Shown here: piece by piece, positions 38,771 to 47,056 of the stretch | Layout of the letters: each line of letters begins with the position of its first letter | Position numbering within the stretch: position 1 is the stretch's first letter | From: Porticoccaceae bacterium | GTDB taxonomy: Bacteria; Pseudomonadota; Gammaproteobacteria; Pseudomonadales; Porticoccaceae | Length of the DNA stretch: 64,000 nt | Assembly (NCBI GenBank): GCA_021773435.1 | Contig: JAJFKC010000012.1 | Coordinates: 1-64,000 of the forward strand | Reading direction: 5' to 3' | Program-made: the position numbers and the translations under genes | Notes under the pieces: generated by a model | The model's database searches: none | Told to the model about the DNA's origin: nothing | The model's input: the letters and a program-made list of their open reading frames with translations, nothing else

Positions 38771-39443
38771 GCCCAAACCGATGCCGCTCGCTGGCGAAGT
38801 GTTGTTGCATCGAAGACTAGCCAGGGCATTTGCGTTGGTATGGACCTTGGTGCTGGTTATGGGGGCTGTTGCCTGGTTGCACAGTGATATGGTTCTAGTT
38901 AACTTGCCCGGCTTTCTACAATCTGAGCTGGTGCGTTTTGGTCGGCCTCTGGCTGCGGTTATTTATCTGCTGATTGGTGCAGTTCGACCGCTCGTGCTAC
39001 TTCCGGCTTCCATCTACGTTATTGCAGGAGGGATGTTATTTAGCCCGCCTGTCGCTGCTGTCCTTGCGATAAGCGGTATTAATGTCGGTGCCTGGGTGGG
39101 GTATGGGCTTGCCAGTTGGTGGATGCCAGCACACGGAAAGCCCCAGCTACTCTCTGTTAACTGGTTAACATATCTGCGCGAGAAAGCGCTACCGGCAGTG
39201 TTTGCCATGCGCCTGGCAGCGCTGCCATTTGATCTTGTAAGTATCGGTTGTGGTCTGGCACGTGTCGGCTGGCGCCCCTACGCACTTGGTACACTATTTG
39301 GCGCTCTACCAAGCCTGTTGATCATCCTGTTTGTGATGGGAGCGCTGAATGATGCTGGTCATCGCTATATGTTTCTAGGTGCAGCGTTGCTTGTTGTGAT
39401 AGCCACCGTAATTTCCATGCGGCGCGCAGGAAGTGGTCGATAA
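38712..39443 (+). CDS. TVP38/TMEM64 (DedA-like) membrane protein
   Basis: This protein of up to 243 residues has about five membrane segments and the DedA/SNARE-associated domain (ALPAVFAMRLAALPFDLVSIGCGLARVGW, where RLAALPFDLV matches the R-x3-P core). Relatives help move undecaprenyl phosphate or other phospholipids across the membrane. That fits the lipid-linked sugar enzymes upstream. The frame start (38712) overlaps the GT39 gene by 59 bases. A later ATG at 38781 would give MPLAGEVLLHRR with no overlap and is about equally plausible. Confidence 0.75.
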   Translation: MGGLIALPSDTFSSTDPITEPKPMPLAGEVLLHRRLARAFALVWTLVLVMGAVAWLHSDMVLVNLPGFLQSELVRFGRPLAAVIYLLIGAVRPLVLLPASIYVIAGGMLFSPPVAAVLAISGINVGAWVGYGLASWWMPAHGKPQLLSVNWLTYLREKALPAVFAMRLAALPFDLVSIGCGLARVGWRPYALGTLFGALPSLLIILFVMGALNDAGHRYMFLGAALLVVIATVISMRRAGSGR

Positions 39444-39551
39444 TATAGATGTCTGATCACTGTCAAAAAAGGCTGAAACAAAGCTGAGCGTTTGACTAAA
39501 TACGCGGCCCGAATTTTAATTGATTAACTATAACCTGTTGTTAACCAGTCA

Positions 39552-40433
39552 CTATTTTAAACTGGCAATCAACGCTTCATAATTCTTAAAGCCTAACTCG
39601 GCTTCGATTTCTTCCTGCCAAATCTGGTCGAGTGCATCAATAACCTCAGTGCTTAATTTTTTACCAGTGCCAACGGCACCTTCTCGCACTTTGGCCGCGT
39701 CGCTGCCAGATGGTAGTCCACACTTAACTTCACTGAGTTGCCGCATCATGGCGTCGTCGAATCGATCTTTGTGTTCGAGCATGAATTCGAAAGAGGCATT
39801 GTTCATGGTTAAAGCGAGAAGCTCATCATCAAGGGGGATGTCGATAAATTCAGCGACCCGCTGAATTGTCCCGGTTAAATCTTGCCGCATATGTTCGTAG
39901 ACCAAAAATAATACGTTAGGCGCCTGGCGTTGTGCCCACCAGGATTTCAGATGGCGCCAATAGTTGCGGGACTTGATATATCGTTCCCGGGCGAATTCGT
40001 CGAGACTGACCGCGCCGGGCTCCAGAAACCAGCCTTCCATAAATTTGTGCATGGAATACAGAGCATCACCCGGGTGGCGGATAGCATTGATGTATTTGCC
40101 GCCTTTGGGCATCGGCTCATATTCCAGGTGGCTTTTGAAGGCCCGGGGATTGGCCCGTTGTTCTGCATCCAGATCAAGGCCGAGCGCGGGGCTGCTTTCT
40201 ATCCAGGGCACCACGCGTGAGATATCGTCGAAGTCCATATCACCCCGCGTGCGCAAACAATGGACGATTTGTTGTAGCCAGGTGGTGCCACATTTGCTAA
40301 ATGGCGTGATGACGACATCGGTGCTGCGTAATTGCAAAGCCAGACCCTGACCGACTTCCTCTTTGCTCATCAAGTTGGCCATAGAGGCTTCCAGCTCCGC
40401 CAGAGATTCGGCGCGTTTTTTTTGTTTAGGCAT
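39552..40433 (-). CDS. Sulfotransferase (PAPS-dependent)
   Basis: This 293-residue protein has the cytosolic-type sulfotransferase fold. The 5'-phosphosulfate loop is PFSKCGTTW (44-52), with the KCGTT variant of PKSGTT. The 3'-phosphate site is KYINAIRHPGDALYSMHKF, with Arg119 and Ser127. It should move a sulfo group from PAPS to a hydroxyl or amine of a small molecule; sterols, phenols and lipids are typical acceptors. It stands alone between the TVP38 gene (convergent) and the divergent cupin gene. Confidence 0.82.
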   Translation of the reverse strand: MPKQKKRAESLAELEASMANLMSKEEVGQGLALQLRSTDVVITPFSKCGTTWLQQIVHCLRTRGDMDFDDISRVVPWIESSPALGLDLDAEQRANPRAFKSHLEYEPMPKGGKYINAIRHPGDALYSMHKFMEGWFLEPGAVSLDEFARERYIKSRNYWRHLKSWWAQRQAPNVLFLVYEHMRQDLTGTIQRVAEFIDIPLDDELLALTMNNASFEFMLEHKDRFDDAMMRQLSEVKCGLPSGSDAAKVREGAVGTGKKLSTEVIDALDQIWQEEIEAELGFKNYEALIASLK

Positions 40434-40570
40434 ATTTGTGTCCGGTAAAGTGAGTGTCAGTATTAAATATTTGGCGTGCTAGTGTAGCAATAGTTGTAGC
40501 AATTGTTTGAAAGCTACCGTTTAATATTTGATCTCTAGCGCATCAGCGTTTAGATACCACGGGGGGAAAC

Positions 40571-41023
40571 ATGGACATTAAAACTAAATTAAGGGGCGAT
40601 TATGTACAAGTAGATGCGGTTGCGTGGCAACCTTTTCCTGAAGCCTTTTCGACCGGTGGGATTAAATGGAAGTTGCTCCATGTATCGCCAGAAGTAGGTG
40701 GCTGGACAGCTATTTTTGCCTGCCCGGCGGACTCATCGTTTGCGCGACATATTCACGTCGGGCCGGGGGAATACCTGTTGACGAAAGGCAAAATGGAAGT
40801 GCGTGGTGGCGATCAGGAAGGTGGTTCGACTGCCTCCGCGCTGGGTTATGGTTATGAAGCCTGTAATGCCCGCCACGACCAGACCAGCTTTCCCGAGGAC
40901 AGTGAGTTTTATATGACCTTTCTCGGACCTTTGCAATTTATCGATGAGGCGGGTGAAACGCTCGCCGTGGTGGGTTGGGAGCAGGCCCAGGTACTATGGG
41001 CACAGCAAACCGGACAGGGCTGA
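40571..41023 (+). CDS. Cupin-domain protein (acetylacetone/dihydroxyacetophenone dioxygenase-like)
   Basis: This 150-residue single-cupin protein has metal-binding residues in the ARHIHVGPGEYLLTKGKMEVRGG stretch (His-x-His and Glu). It also has the VDAVAWQPFPEAFSTGGIKWKLL entry segment common to ChrR-like and 2,4'-dihydroxyacetophenone dioxygenase-like cupins. It may be a small oxygenase or isomerase. It ends seven bases from the GNAT gene on the other strand. Divergent from the sulfotransferase. Confidence 0.72.
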   Translation: MDIKTKLRGDYVQVDAVAWQPFPEAFSTGGIKWKLLHVSPEVGGWTAIFACPADSSFARHIHVGPGEYLLTKGKMEVRGGDQEGGSTASALGYGYEACNARHDQTSFPEDSEFYMTFLGPLQFIDEAGETLAVVGWEQAQVLWAQQTGQG

Positions 41024-41030
41024 CAGCTAG

Positions 41031-41474
41031 TCAGTGATCAGTCCCCGAGTAAATCCACATCGGTGCTGTTCCACCGGCCCGTTCAAAACCTGATTGGCGA
41101 TAAAAGTTTATGGCTTTTCCATCGGCAAGAAGTATCTGTTGATGGAACCCAGAGTACCTGGTTTGCATGGTGGCGAGTAATTTTCGACCAATACCCCGGC
41201 CTTGATAGGCCGGTAGGACCAGCAAATGAGGGTAATAAACCACCAGATGACCGTCAGATATCGCATTGCCCAGGCCGATCAGTTGGTCTTGCATTCGGGC
41301 CGTTACCAAGGTGTGAGAATTATTTAGTGCGGCCACTAGTTCGGTGGGTTTATCGGCTGATGACCAGGCGTTGGCTCGATAAAGCGCCTGAACTTCTGGC
41401 TCGCTAACCGAGCCGCTAATACTAATATCCACAGTCACGTTATAGGCTCTCCACGGGCGATTCGATTTTTGCAC
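41031..41474 (-). CDS. GNAT-family N-acetyltransferase
   Basis: This 147-residue acetyltransferase has the acetyl-CoA pyrophosphate loop LPAYQGRGIGRKLL (consensus Q/R-x2-G-x-G/A) and the YRQSGFERAGG segment near the C-terminus. The acceptor is unknown. It is a single gene, convergent with the cupin gene. Confidence 0.82.
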   Translation of the reverse strand: MQKSNRPWRAYNVTVDISISGSVSEPEVQALYRANAWSSADKPTELVAALNNSHTLVTARMQDQLIGLGNAISDGHLVVYYPHLLVLPAYQGRGIGRKLLATMQTRYSGFHQQILLADGKAINFYRQSGFERAGGTAPMWIYSGTDH

Positions 41475-41615
41475 TCAACCAATGATGAGAGTGTACGACT
41501 GTCAGGCGATGCTTAGATAGGCAGCAGCATAACGAAACGGAAATAATTACCCACAGGAGTCGGAACCGTCTTCAATTATAGTAATATTAATTCAGAATAT
41601 TTATAAGGAGAGTTC

Positions 41616-41843
41616 ATCAGTTGTTAGGCGAGACTATTCAATGGGGTATCTCGTTTTATTGTAAAACCGTACATTATGCGCGAAGCCGGGCGGACCAGGC
41701 CCGGTGAAGAGCGTCTTACTATCGAGACCCTTCGGGAGTGGGCTGGGCATCTCGACAACTTTTTGACCCTCGGCGCAGATGACACCACATCGGTAGGGGA
41801 GGTTGAGATTGCCGGTTGTCCGACATCCGGTGGCGACTACTAG
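41616..41843 (+). pseudogene. Truncated duplicate of the adjacent HSL esterase N-terminus
   Basis: Translating 41628-41843 gives ARLFNGVSRFIVKPYIMRE, then RPGEERLTIETLREWAGHLDNFLTL. This aligns with the first 50 residues of the next gene (VKVLNGASRLIVKP, IPGQEWATIDKLRRWVAKLDNFLT). At the aligned start the codon is ATC instead of ATG (41616-41618), and CAA has become TAG at 41625-41627. An SD-like AAGGAG remains upstream. Homology ends near VEIAG and the frame closes with TAG at 41841, so the whole catalytic domain is missing. This is a tandem duplicate that has decayed, 36 bases before the intact copy. Confidence 0.75.
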
Positions 41844-41878
41844 CACATTGTAAACCGACTAATTGAGGAGGAAGGGAA

Positions 41879-42808
41879 ATGAGTTGGCAAGTAAAAGTCT
41901 TGAATGGCGCCTCTCGGCTTATTGTTAAGCCCCTGGTGAAGCGGGCGGCAAAACAAACCATACCCGGTCAGGAATGGGCCACCATCGACAAACTCCGTCG
42001 CTGGGTGGCGAAGCTGGATAACTTCCTGACCCGTAAGCATGAATCGTCGGTTTCGGTTGAACCGGTCGAAGGTCAACCGACTTATCTCTGGATCAACAAT
42101 CAGCCCGGCGTCCAGCGTACCGTGTTGTATTTGCATGGTGGCGGTATGATTATTCATGTCCCGGGGATGTATAAACAATGGGCGCAGCGGCTTGGCCCGG
42201 CGGCTGATGCGAGGGTGTTGCTGGTTGATTATCGTTTAGCGCCGGAGCACCCATATCCTACCGCCAACGAAGATTGCTTCGCCGCTTACCGGTGGTTGGT
42301 AGAGGATCAGGGCATCAGTCCAGATACCATTATCGTGGCGGGAGATTCCGCAGGTGGCTATCTGACCCTGGCGACACTGTTGGCCATTGGTCTGTCTGAG
42401 CTAGATAACCCAGCCTGCGCAATCGCTCTGTCGCCGCTATCTGATTTCTCTTTTGGCAGCCCCAGCATGTTTGCCAATGAGGGTGCGGATCCGTTATTGA
42501 GTAACCGCCTTATTCCCCTGGTTAGAGAGCTGGTTCTGGGTGACAACCTTTGCACTGACCCCATGATATCGCCGGTTTACGCCGATCTAAGCGGTTTTCC
42601 GCCGTTACAGGTACATGTCAGCAGCAACGAGATTTTGCGCGATGATGGTGTTCGTATCGCGGACTTTGCGAAGCAGCAAGGTGTTGTGAGCGAGCTATGT
42701 GAGTGGCGTAAGACCACCCATGTTCACCCGATTATCGATGGTTTGCCGGAAAGTCAAATAGCCTTAAATCGAATGATTGAATTTATACGTAGGCATTGTC
42801 CAGCCTAA
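41879..42808 (+). CDS. HSL-family alpha/beta hydrolase (esterase)
   Basis: This 309-residue family IV esterase has oxyanion motif LYLHGGGMIIH, nucleophile motif AGDSAGGY and a C-terminal HVHP segment that should carry the catalytic His. A strong SD (GAGGAGGAAGGG) lies before the ATG. It is only distantly similar to the two esterases at 33818-35765. The stub of a duplicate precedes it. An acyl-CoA ligase follows 187 bases on, so ester hydrolysis followed by CoA activation is plausible. Confidence 0.86.
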   Translation: MSWQVKVLNGASRLIVKPLVKRAAKQTIPGQEWATIDKLRRWVAKLDNFLTRKHESSVSVEPVEGQPTYLWINNQPGVQRTVLYLHGGGMIIHVPGMYKQWAQRLGPAADARVLLVDYRLAPEHPYPTANEDCFAAYRWLVEDQGISPDTIIVAGDSAGGYLTLATLLAIGLSELDNPACAIALSPLSDFSFGSPSMFANEGADPLLSNRLIPLVRELVLGDNLCTDPMISPVYADLSGFPPLQVHVSSNEILRDDGVRIADFAKQQGVVSELCEWRKTTHVHPIIDGLPESQIALNRMIEFIRRHCPA

Positions 42809-42995
42809 TATTGATTGCCTAAATCTCTAGCAAGGCTTGTCGAAATAAGCCATTTCTTGGAAAATGGCTCTGGTGATACTTGGCGCGGTAGTTGTACAGG
42901 GCCGAACACAGCCGCCCGACAGATACCCAATTCAAACAACTAGATTCATGCAAATAAGCTCATACAAACAAGTCCTAAGCAATGATTGACTAACC

Positions 42996-44681
42996 ATGAT
43001 GGTAAAAACCATGTCGAAGCAAAGCTATAAGTGTGGAGAGGCGAAAGATCCTCTTATTTATAACACCATCGGCAATCAGTTTGATGATGTCGTGGCTCGT
43101 TTCGCCGATAGTGAAGCCCTGGTGATTCCTCATCAAAATATTCGCTGGACATACCGCGATTACCAGGTCCAGGTTGATCGTCTGGCCACCGGGTTATTGG
43201 CTCTGGGTATCGAACCGGGTGACCGTGTTGGGATTTGGGCACCCAACTGCTATGAATGGTGTATGACCCAATTCGCCACAGCAAAAATCGGTGCCATTCT
43301 GGTCTGTATCAATCCGGCCTACCGACTTTACGAGCTGGAATACGCGCTCAACAAGGTCAAGTGTCGAGCGATAATTACTGCCGAGGTATTTAAGACCAGC
43401 CAATACCTGGAGATGCTGCAAACTTTGGCCCCTGAGTTATCCGATTGCGCGCCGGGCCAGTTGAAGTCGGAAAAACTGCCGCATCTGGACATGGTGATTC
43501 GGCTCGGTGAAGAGAAAACCGCTGGCATGTACAATTTTGGCGAGGTTTGCGACATGGGTGGTGATGAGGAAACCGCCCGGATGCAGGAGCTGGCAAAGCT
43601 GCTATCACCGGATGACGCTATTAATATTCAGTTTACCAGTGGCACCACCGGCAATCCGAAAGGGGCGACATTGAGTCATTGCAATGTGCTGAATAATGGT
43701 CAGGTCAATGGCGACGTAATGAAACTTACCGAGCACGACCGGGTGTGCATTCCAGTACCTTTGTATCACTGTTTTGGCATGGTAATCGGTAATCTGGGTT
43801 GTATGACTCATGGTTCGACAGCGGTGTTCCCCGGTGAAGCCTTTGAGCCACTGACCACTTTGCAGGTGCTTATCGATGAAAAATGCACCACCCTGCATGG
43901 CGTACCGACCATGTTTATTGCCCAGCTCGATCATCCGCAGTTTGACTCATTTAAGTTTGAACACCTGCGCACTGGTATTATGGCCGGGGCACCATGTCCG
44001 GTTGAAGTGATGAAGCAGGTCATCGACAAGATGGGCATGACCGAAATACTCATCGCTTATGGACAAACAGAATTAAGCCCAGTGAGCCATGTTACCGAAC
44101 CCCACGATCCCTTTGATAAGCGGGTGGGCACGGTCGGTAAGCCCTGTCCGCATCTGGAGACCAAAATAGTCGACGAGAATAATCGCGTGGTCGCACTGGG
44201 CGAAAAAGGTGAGATTTGTACAAGGGGCTACGCGGTGATGAGTGGCTACTGGGATGACACCGAGAAAACGGCTGAAACCATCGATGCCGGCGGCTGGCTG
44301 CATTCCGGCGATATCGGTGTGATGGACGATGACGGCTATGTGCAGGTAACTGGGCGTATCAAGGATATGGTTATTCGCGGCGGCGAAAATATTTATCCTA
44401 GAGAGGTTGAAGAGTTTTTATACACCCATCCCGGTATTCAGGAGGTGCAGGTGATCGGTGTGCCGGATCAGCGTCTCGGTGAACAGGTCTGCGCCTGGAT
44501 CAAATGCCAGGATGGGGTGACCTTGACTGAAGGTGATATCCGGGCCTTTTGTAAAGGCCAGATTACGCACTTTAAAGTGCCCCATTACATTCGCTTTGTC
44601 GACGATTACCCCATGACAGTCACCGGCAAAATCATGAAGTTTAAAATGCGCGATGCCATGGTCGAAGAATTAGGGCTTTAA
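42996..44681 (+). CDS. AMP-binding acyl-CoA synthetase
   Basis: This 561-residue ANL-family ligase adenylates a fatty or other carboxylic acid and transfers it to CoA. Core motifs are FTSGTTGNPKGATLSH (ATP loop), AYGQTELSP, the hinge GRIKDMVIRGGENIYPREVEEFL, and the catalytic Lys in VTGKIMKFKMRD. It resembles the FadD/acyl-CoA synthetase AcsA2 group. Met codons at 42996, 42999 and 43011 are all possible starts, with no clear SD. It is followed by an HSD17B10-type dehydrogenase gene on the same strand. Confidence 0.88.
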   Translation: MMVKTMSKQSYKCGEAKDPLIYNTIGNQFDDVVARFADSEALVIPHQNIRWTYRDYQVQVDRLATGLLALGIEPGDRVGIWAPNCYEWCMTQFATAKIGAILVCINPAYRLYELEYALNKVKCRAIITAEVFKTSQYLEMLQTLAPELSDCAPGQLKSEKLPHLDMVIRLGEEKTAGMYNFGEVCDMGGDEETARMQELAKLLSPDDAINIQFTSGTTGNPKGATLSHCNVLNNGQVNGDVMKLTEHDRVCIPVPLYHCFGMVIGNLGCMTHGSTAVFPGEAFEPLTTLQVLIDEKCTTLHGVPTMFIAQLDHPQFDSFKFEHLRTGIMAGAPCPVEVMKQVIDKMGMTEILIAYGQTELSPVSHVTEPHDPFDKRVGTVGKPCPHLETKIVDENNRVVALGEKGEICTRGYAVMSGYWDDTEKTAETIDAGGWLHSGDIGVMDDDGYVQVTGRIKDMVIRGGENIYPREVEEFLYTHPGIQEVQVIGVPDQRLGEQVCAWIKCQDGVTLTEGDIRAFCKGQITHFKVPHYIRFVDDYPMTVTGKIMKFKMRDAMVEELGL

Positions 44682-44708
44682 GGTTATCCCAGAAAGGTTA
44701 TCCCAAAG
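44681..44708 (+). repeat. Two tandem 14-bp units after the ligase gene
   Basis: AAGGTTATCCCAGA (44681-44694) is followed by AAGGTTATCCCAAA (44695-44708), 13 of 14 bases identical. The first copy begins on the last base of the ligase stop codon. This is the third separate tandem repeat of period 14 in the window. Confidence 0.8.
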
Positions 44709-44773
44709 TACGACGAAATCAGTGTAAATATTATTTGTCCGGCTCACCGGGCATTATCAACGAGGAGAAGCAT

Positions 44774-45544
44774 GTGGATTTGTCTGGCAAAGTAGCCGTG
44801 GTAACAGGTGGAGCGTCCGGATTAGGTAAAGCGACGACCGAGATTTTGGCGAGTCGTGGATCGAAAGTAGCGATTTTTGATTTAAACGCCGAGGCTGGCG
44901 GCGAGGTTGTTGCAGCACTGGGTGACGATAATGCTGGATTCTGGTCGGTTGATGTGGCCTCGGCTGAATCGGTCGAAACGGCTGTCGCCGGTGTTGTCGA
45001 GAAATTTGGTCGAATTGATGTGCTGATCAATTGCGCAGGCATTGGTCCGGCGCAAAAAATTCTCAACCGGGACGACGAACCCATGCCCCTGGAAGATTTC
45101 GCCATGCTGATCGGTATTAATCTTACCGGCAGTTTTAATGCCGCGCGCTGTTGTGCAGCGGTAATGGCAAAAAATGACCTGGTTGATGGCGAGCGCGGCG
45201 TGATTATCCACACTGCGTCGGTCGCAGCCTACGAAGGCCAGGTTGGGCAATGTGCCTACTCGGCCAGCAAAGGTGGTATCGTTGGCATGACTTTACCCAT
45301 GGCTCGTGATCTCGCTAAGTTGGGCATCCGGGTGAATACTATTGCACCTGGGATTATGGGCACGCCATTGTTACGAGGCATGCCAGATAACGTTCAACAA
45401 TCATTAGCCGCAAGTGTGCCAAACCCCAGTCGTCTGGGTGAACCCCATGAGTACGGTAGTCTGGCGGCACATATCGCCGAGAATGGCTATATCAACGGTG
45501 AGACAATTCGCATTGACGGCGCGATCAGGATGCAACCTCGTTAA
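44774..45544 (+). CDS. HSD17B10-type 3-hydroxyacyl-CoA dehydrogenase (SDR)
   Basis: This SDR of about 256 residues has VVTGGASGLGKAT, NCAGIGPAQKIL, the long MAKNDLVDGERGVIIHTASVAAYEGQ stretch, catalytic YSASK, and ending IRIDGAIRMQPR. This pattern is the type II 3-hydroxyacyl-CoA / 2-methyl-3-hydroxybutyryl-CoA dehydrogenase group. It should oxidise a 3-hydroxyacyl-CoA with NAD+. The start is a GTG at 44774 with SD GAGGAG six bases upstream, rather than the TTG at 44735. Its 3' end overlaps the next gene by 20 bases, convergent. Confidence 0.86.
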   Translation: MDLSGKVAVVTGGASGLGKATTEILASRGSKVAIFDLNAEAGGEVVAALGDDNAGFWSVDVASAESVETAVAGVVEKFGRIDVLINCAGIGPAQKILNRDDEPMPLEDFAMLIGINLTGSFNAARCCAAVMAKNDLVDGERGVIIHTASVAAYEGQVGQCAYSASKGGIVGMTLPMARDLAKLGIRVNTIAPGIMGTPLLRGMPDNVQQSLAASVPNPSRLGEPHEYGSLAAHIAENGYINGETIRIDGAIRMQPR

Positions 45545-46982
45545 GAGGGTTTGCCGTTAACGATGTTTGTTGGCCATCGGATGATGGCTTAGCTTGTGGC
45601 AGCTGAGCTCGTGGAAATAAGCCACTGGGCAATTGACTATAAAGATAGTCCAACTGCCTAGTCAGGACGATCTGATAATCTGCGCCAAGACAATCGAATA
45701 AAACCTGGCCATCGGCGTTGGGTAAGGGCTCATAATTAATTATGCTGCCAGTCGTGTCGCTAGGCGTGTCGCCAGGATTGCTGTCGGTATTTATTGCCTC
45801 AGTAGTTACTAATTCTGCCTCAATCAGTAACTGCCAGGGATCAGCCAGAGCAGTGGTTTTAATTAAACGCTCTATCACCAATTCCCGCTGCTGATCCTGA
45901 ATAATTTGTGAGTCAGGCGGGGGTGTTTTTGCGTCTCCCATTTCTTTCTGATCTTGCGCTGAATTGACCAATCTAAGGTCGGCGGCTTCGGTGTGTCCGA
46001 GCGCGGCGCAAAGTATCAGTCCGGTACCCGAGCGGGGTGTAATTCGTTTAAGGATTTCACTGATCGCTGTGTAGCAGCTGACTGCGCGTATCAGGGCGTT
46101 AAGCTGATTGCCTTCACAGTCAAAGCGTAGATGTAAACAGTGTTGGGATCCAGTCAGTCTCTGGGCAGCATATAGTTTAGCCGTCGTATTAGAAATCGTG
46201 TCCAACTTTATCAACAGGTCGTGATAACTTTTCTGAGTGAGCTGTGCAGCCAGACGTTGGATATTCTCACAACAGATTGTCAAGGTAAGTGATGTTTTGT
46301 CCTGGCTTTGGTCATTGCTGTGGTCATCGTTTTGATCAATAGATGGCTTAACTAGTAATGGCTTGATATGGGTTTCAAGCCTGCTGATTTCATCATCATT
46401 TTCGGTATGGAGGCGAACTGGCAGGCCCATCACAATACGTGTTAAACGCCTGGAAAGTTTGCGTCCCATGACACTAAGGCCGAGACAAAGCAGGCTGCTT
46501 GACAACAACCACACCAACAGCGCAACCCAGAATAAGGCCTGCAAGGGCCATTTGATGTTTTCTGAGCCAAGCCATAACCGTGTGTAACCGATAGTGGAGT
46601 GCTCAACAGTAATGTGATGGGTATAGAGACTAAAGTCATGGTCTTCGAGATTGAGGCGGCTATCACTTTGTGTCTGAAGTTTGTCATTAATATCGAAAAT
46701 ACCAGCGCGTAGCACTTCAGGAGAATCGTTGACAAATTTATTGACCAGAACCTGCAGGCTGATGCTGTCCTTATATAGCAGTGGCTGGCGAGCTTGATCG
46801 GCGAGTGCGCGAGACAGATGTTGGCCTAGCTTGTCGGATTGTTGCTGGCCAAGACGGTCGAGATAAAGCCATAATGAAGACAGAATCAGGATGCCAAAAC
46901 AGACACAGAATGCAATGACGGGGAGCAGTAATTTTGGCTGAATGCCAAGCGCTGAATATCTGATTCGTAAGGGGTGTGCCAC
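45525..46982 (-). CDS. Membrane sensor-like protein next to serB
   Basis: This 485-residue protein has an N-terminal membrane helix (about 16-38), a periplasmic segment of about 100 residues and a second helix (about 148-170). A short HAMP-like linker and a cytoplasmic part with no kinase or cyclase motifs follow. A low-complexity D/Q/S stretch lies around residue 215-230. In pseudomonads an uncharacterised membrane protein occupies the same place beside serB and fimX (from memory, PA4961). It is divergent from serB. Confidence 0.7.
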   Translation of the reverse strand: MAHPLRIRYSALGIQPKLLLPVIAFCVCFGILILSSLWLYLDRLGQQQSDKLGQHLSRALADQARQPLLYKDSISLQVLVNKFVNDSPEVLRAGIFDINDKLQTQSDSRLNLEDHDFSLYTHHITVEHSTIGYTRLWLGSENIKWPLQALFWVALLVWLLSSSLLCLGLSVMGRKLSRRLTRIVMGLPVRLHTENDDEISRLETHIKPLLVKPSIDQNDDHSNDQSQDKTSLTLTICCENIQRLAAQLTQKSYHDLLIKLDTISNTTAKLYAAQRLTGSQHCLHLRFDCEGNQLNALIRAVSCYTAISEILKRITPRSGTGLILCAALGHTEAADLRLVNSAQDQKEMGDAKTPPPDSQIIQDQQRELVIERLIKTTALADPWQLLIEAELVTTEAINTDSNPGDTPSDTTGSIINYEPLPNADGQVLFDCLGADYQIVLTRQLDYLYSQLPSGLFPRAQLPQAKPSSDGQQTSLTANPLNEVAS

Positions 46983-47056
46983 CGTTCTATATTAGCAGTG
47001 CCTCTACTATAATAGCCAGTCGTAGCCCAGGGCTAGTTTGTTAGGTTAGTTCGTCT

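Noticed and set aside
41634-41846. 70-residue minus-strand frame
   Set aside because: The plus strand of the same bases matches the neighbouring esterase N-terminus, so the minus frame is a shadow of the pseudogene.
42848-42869. Terminator after the esterase gene
   Set aside because: AGCCATTT-CTTGGA-AAATGGCT is a good hairpin, but no T-tract follows and it lies in the leader of the ligase gene, so its role is unclear.
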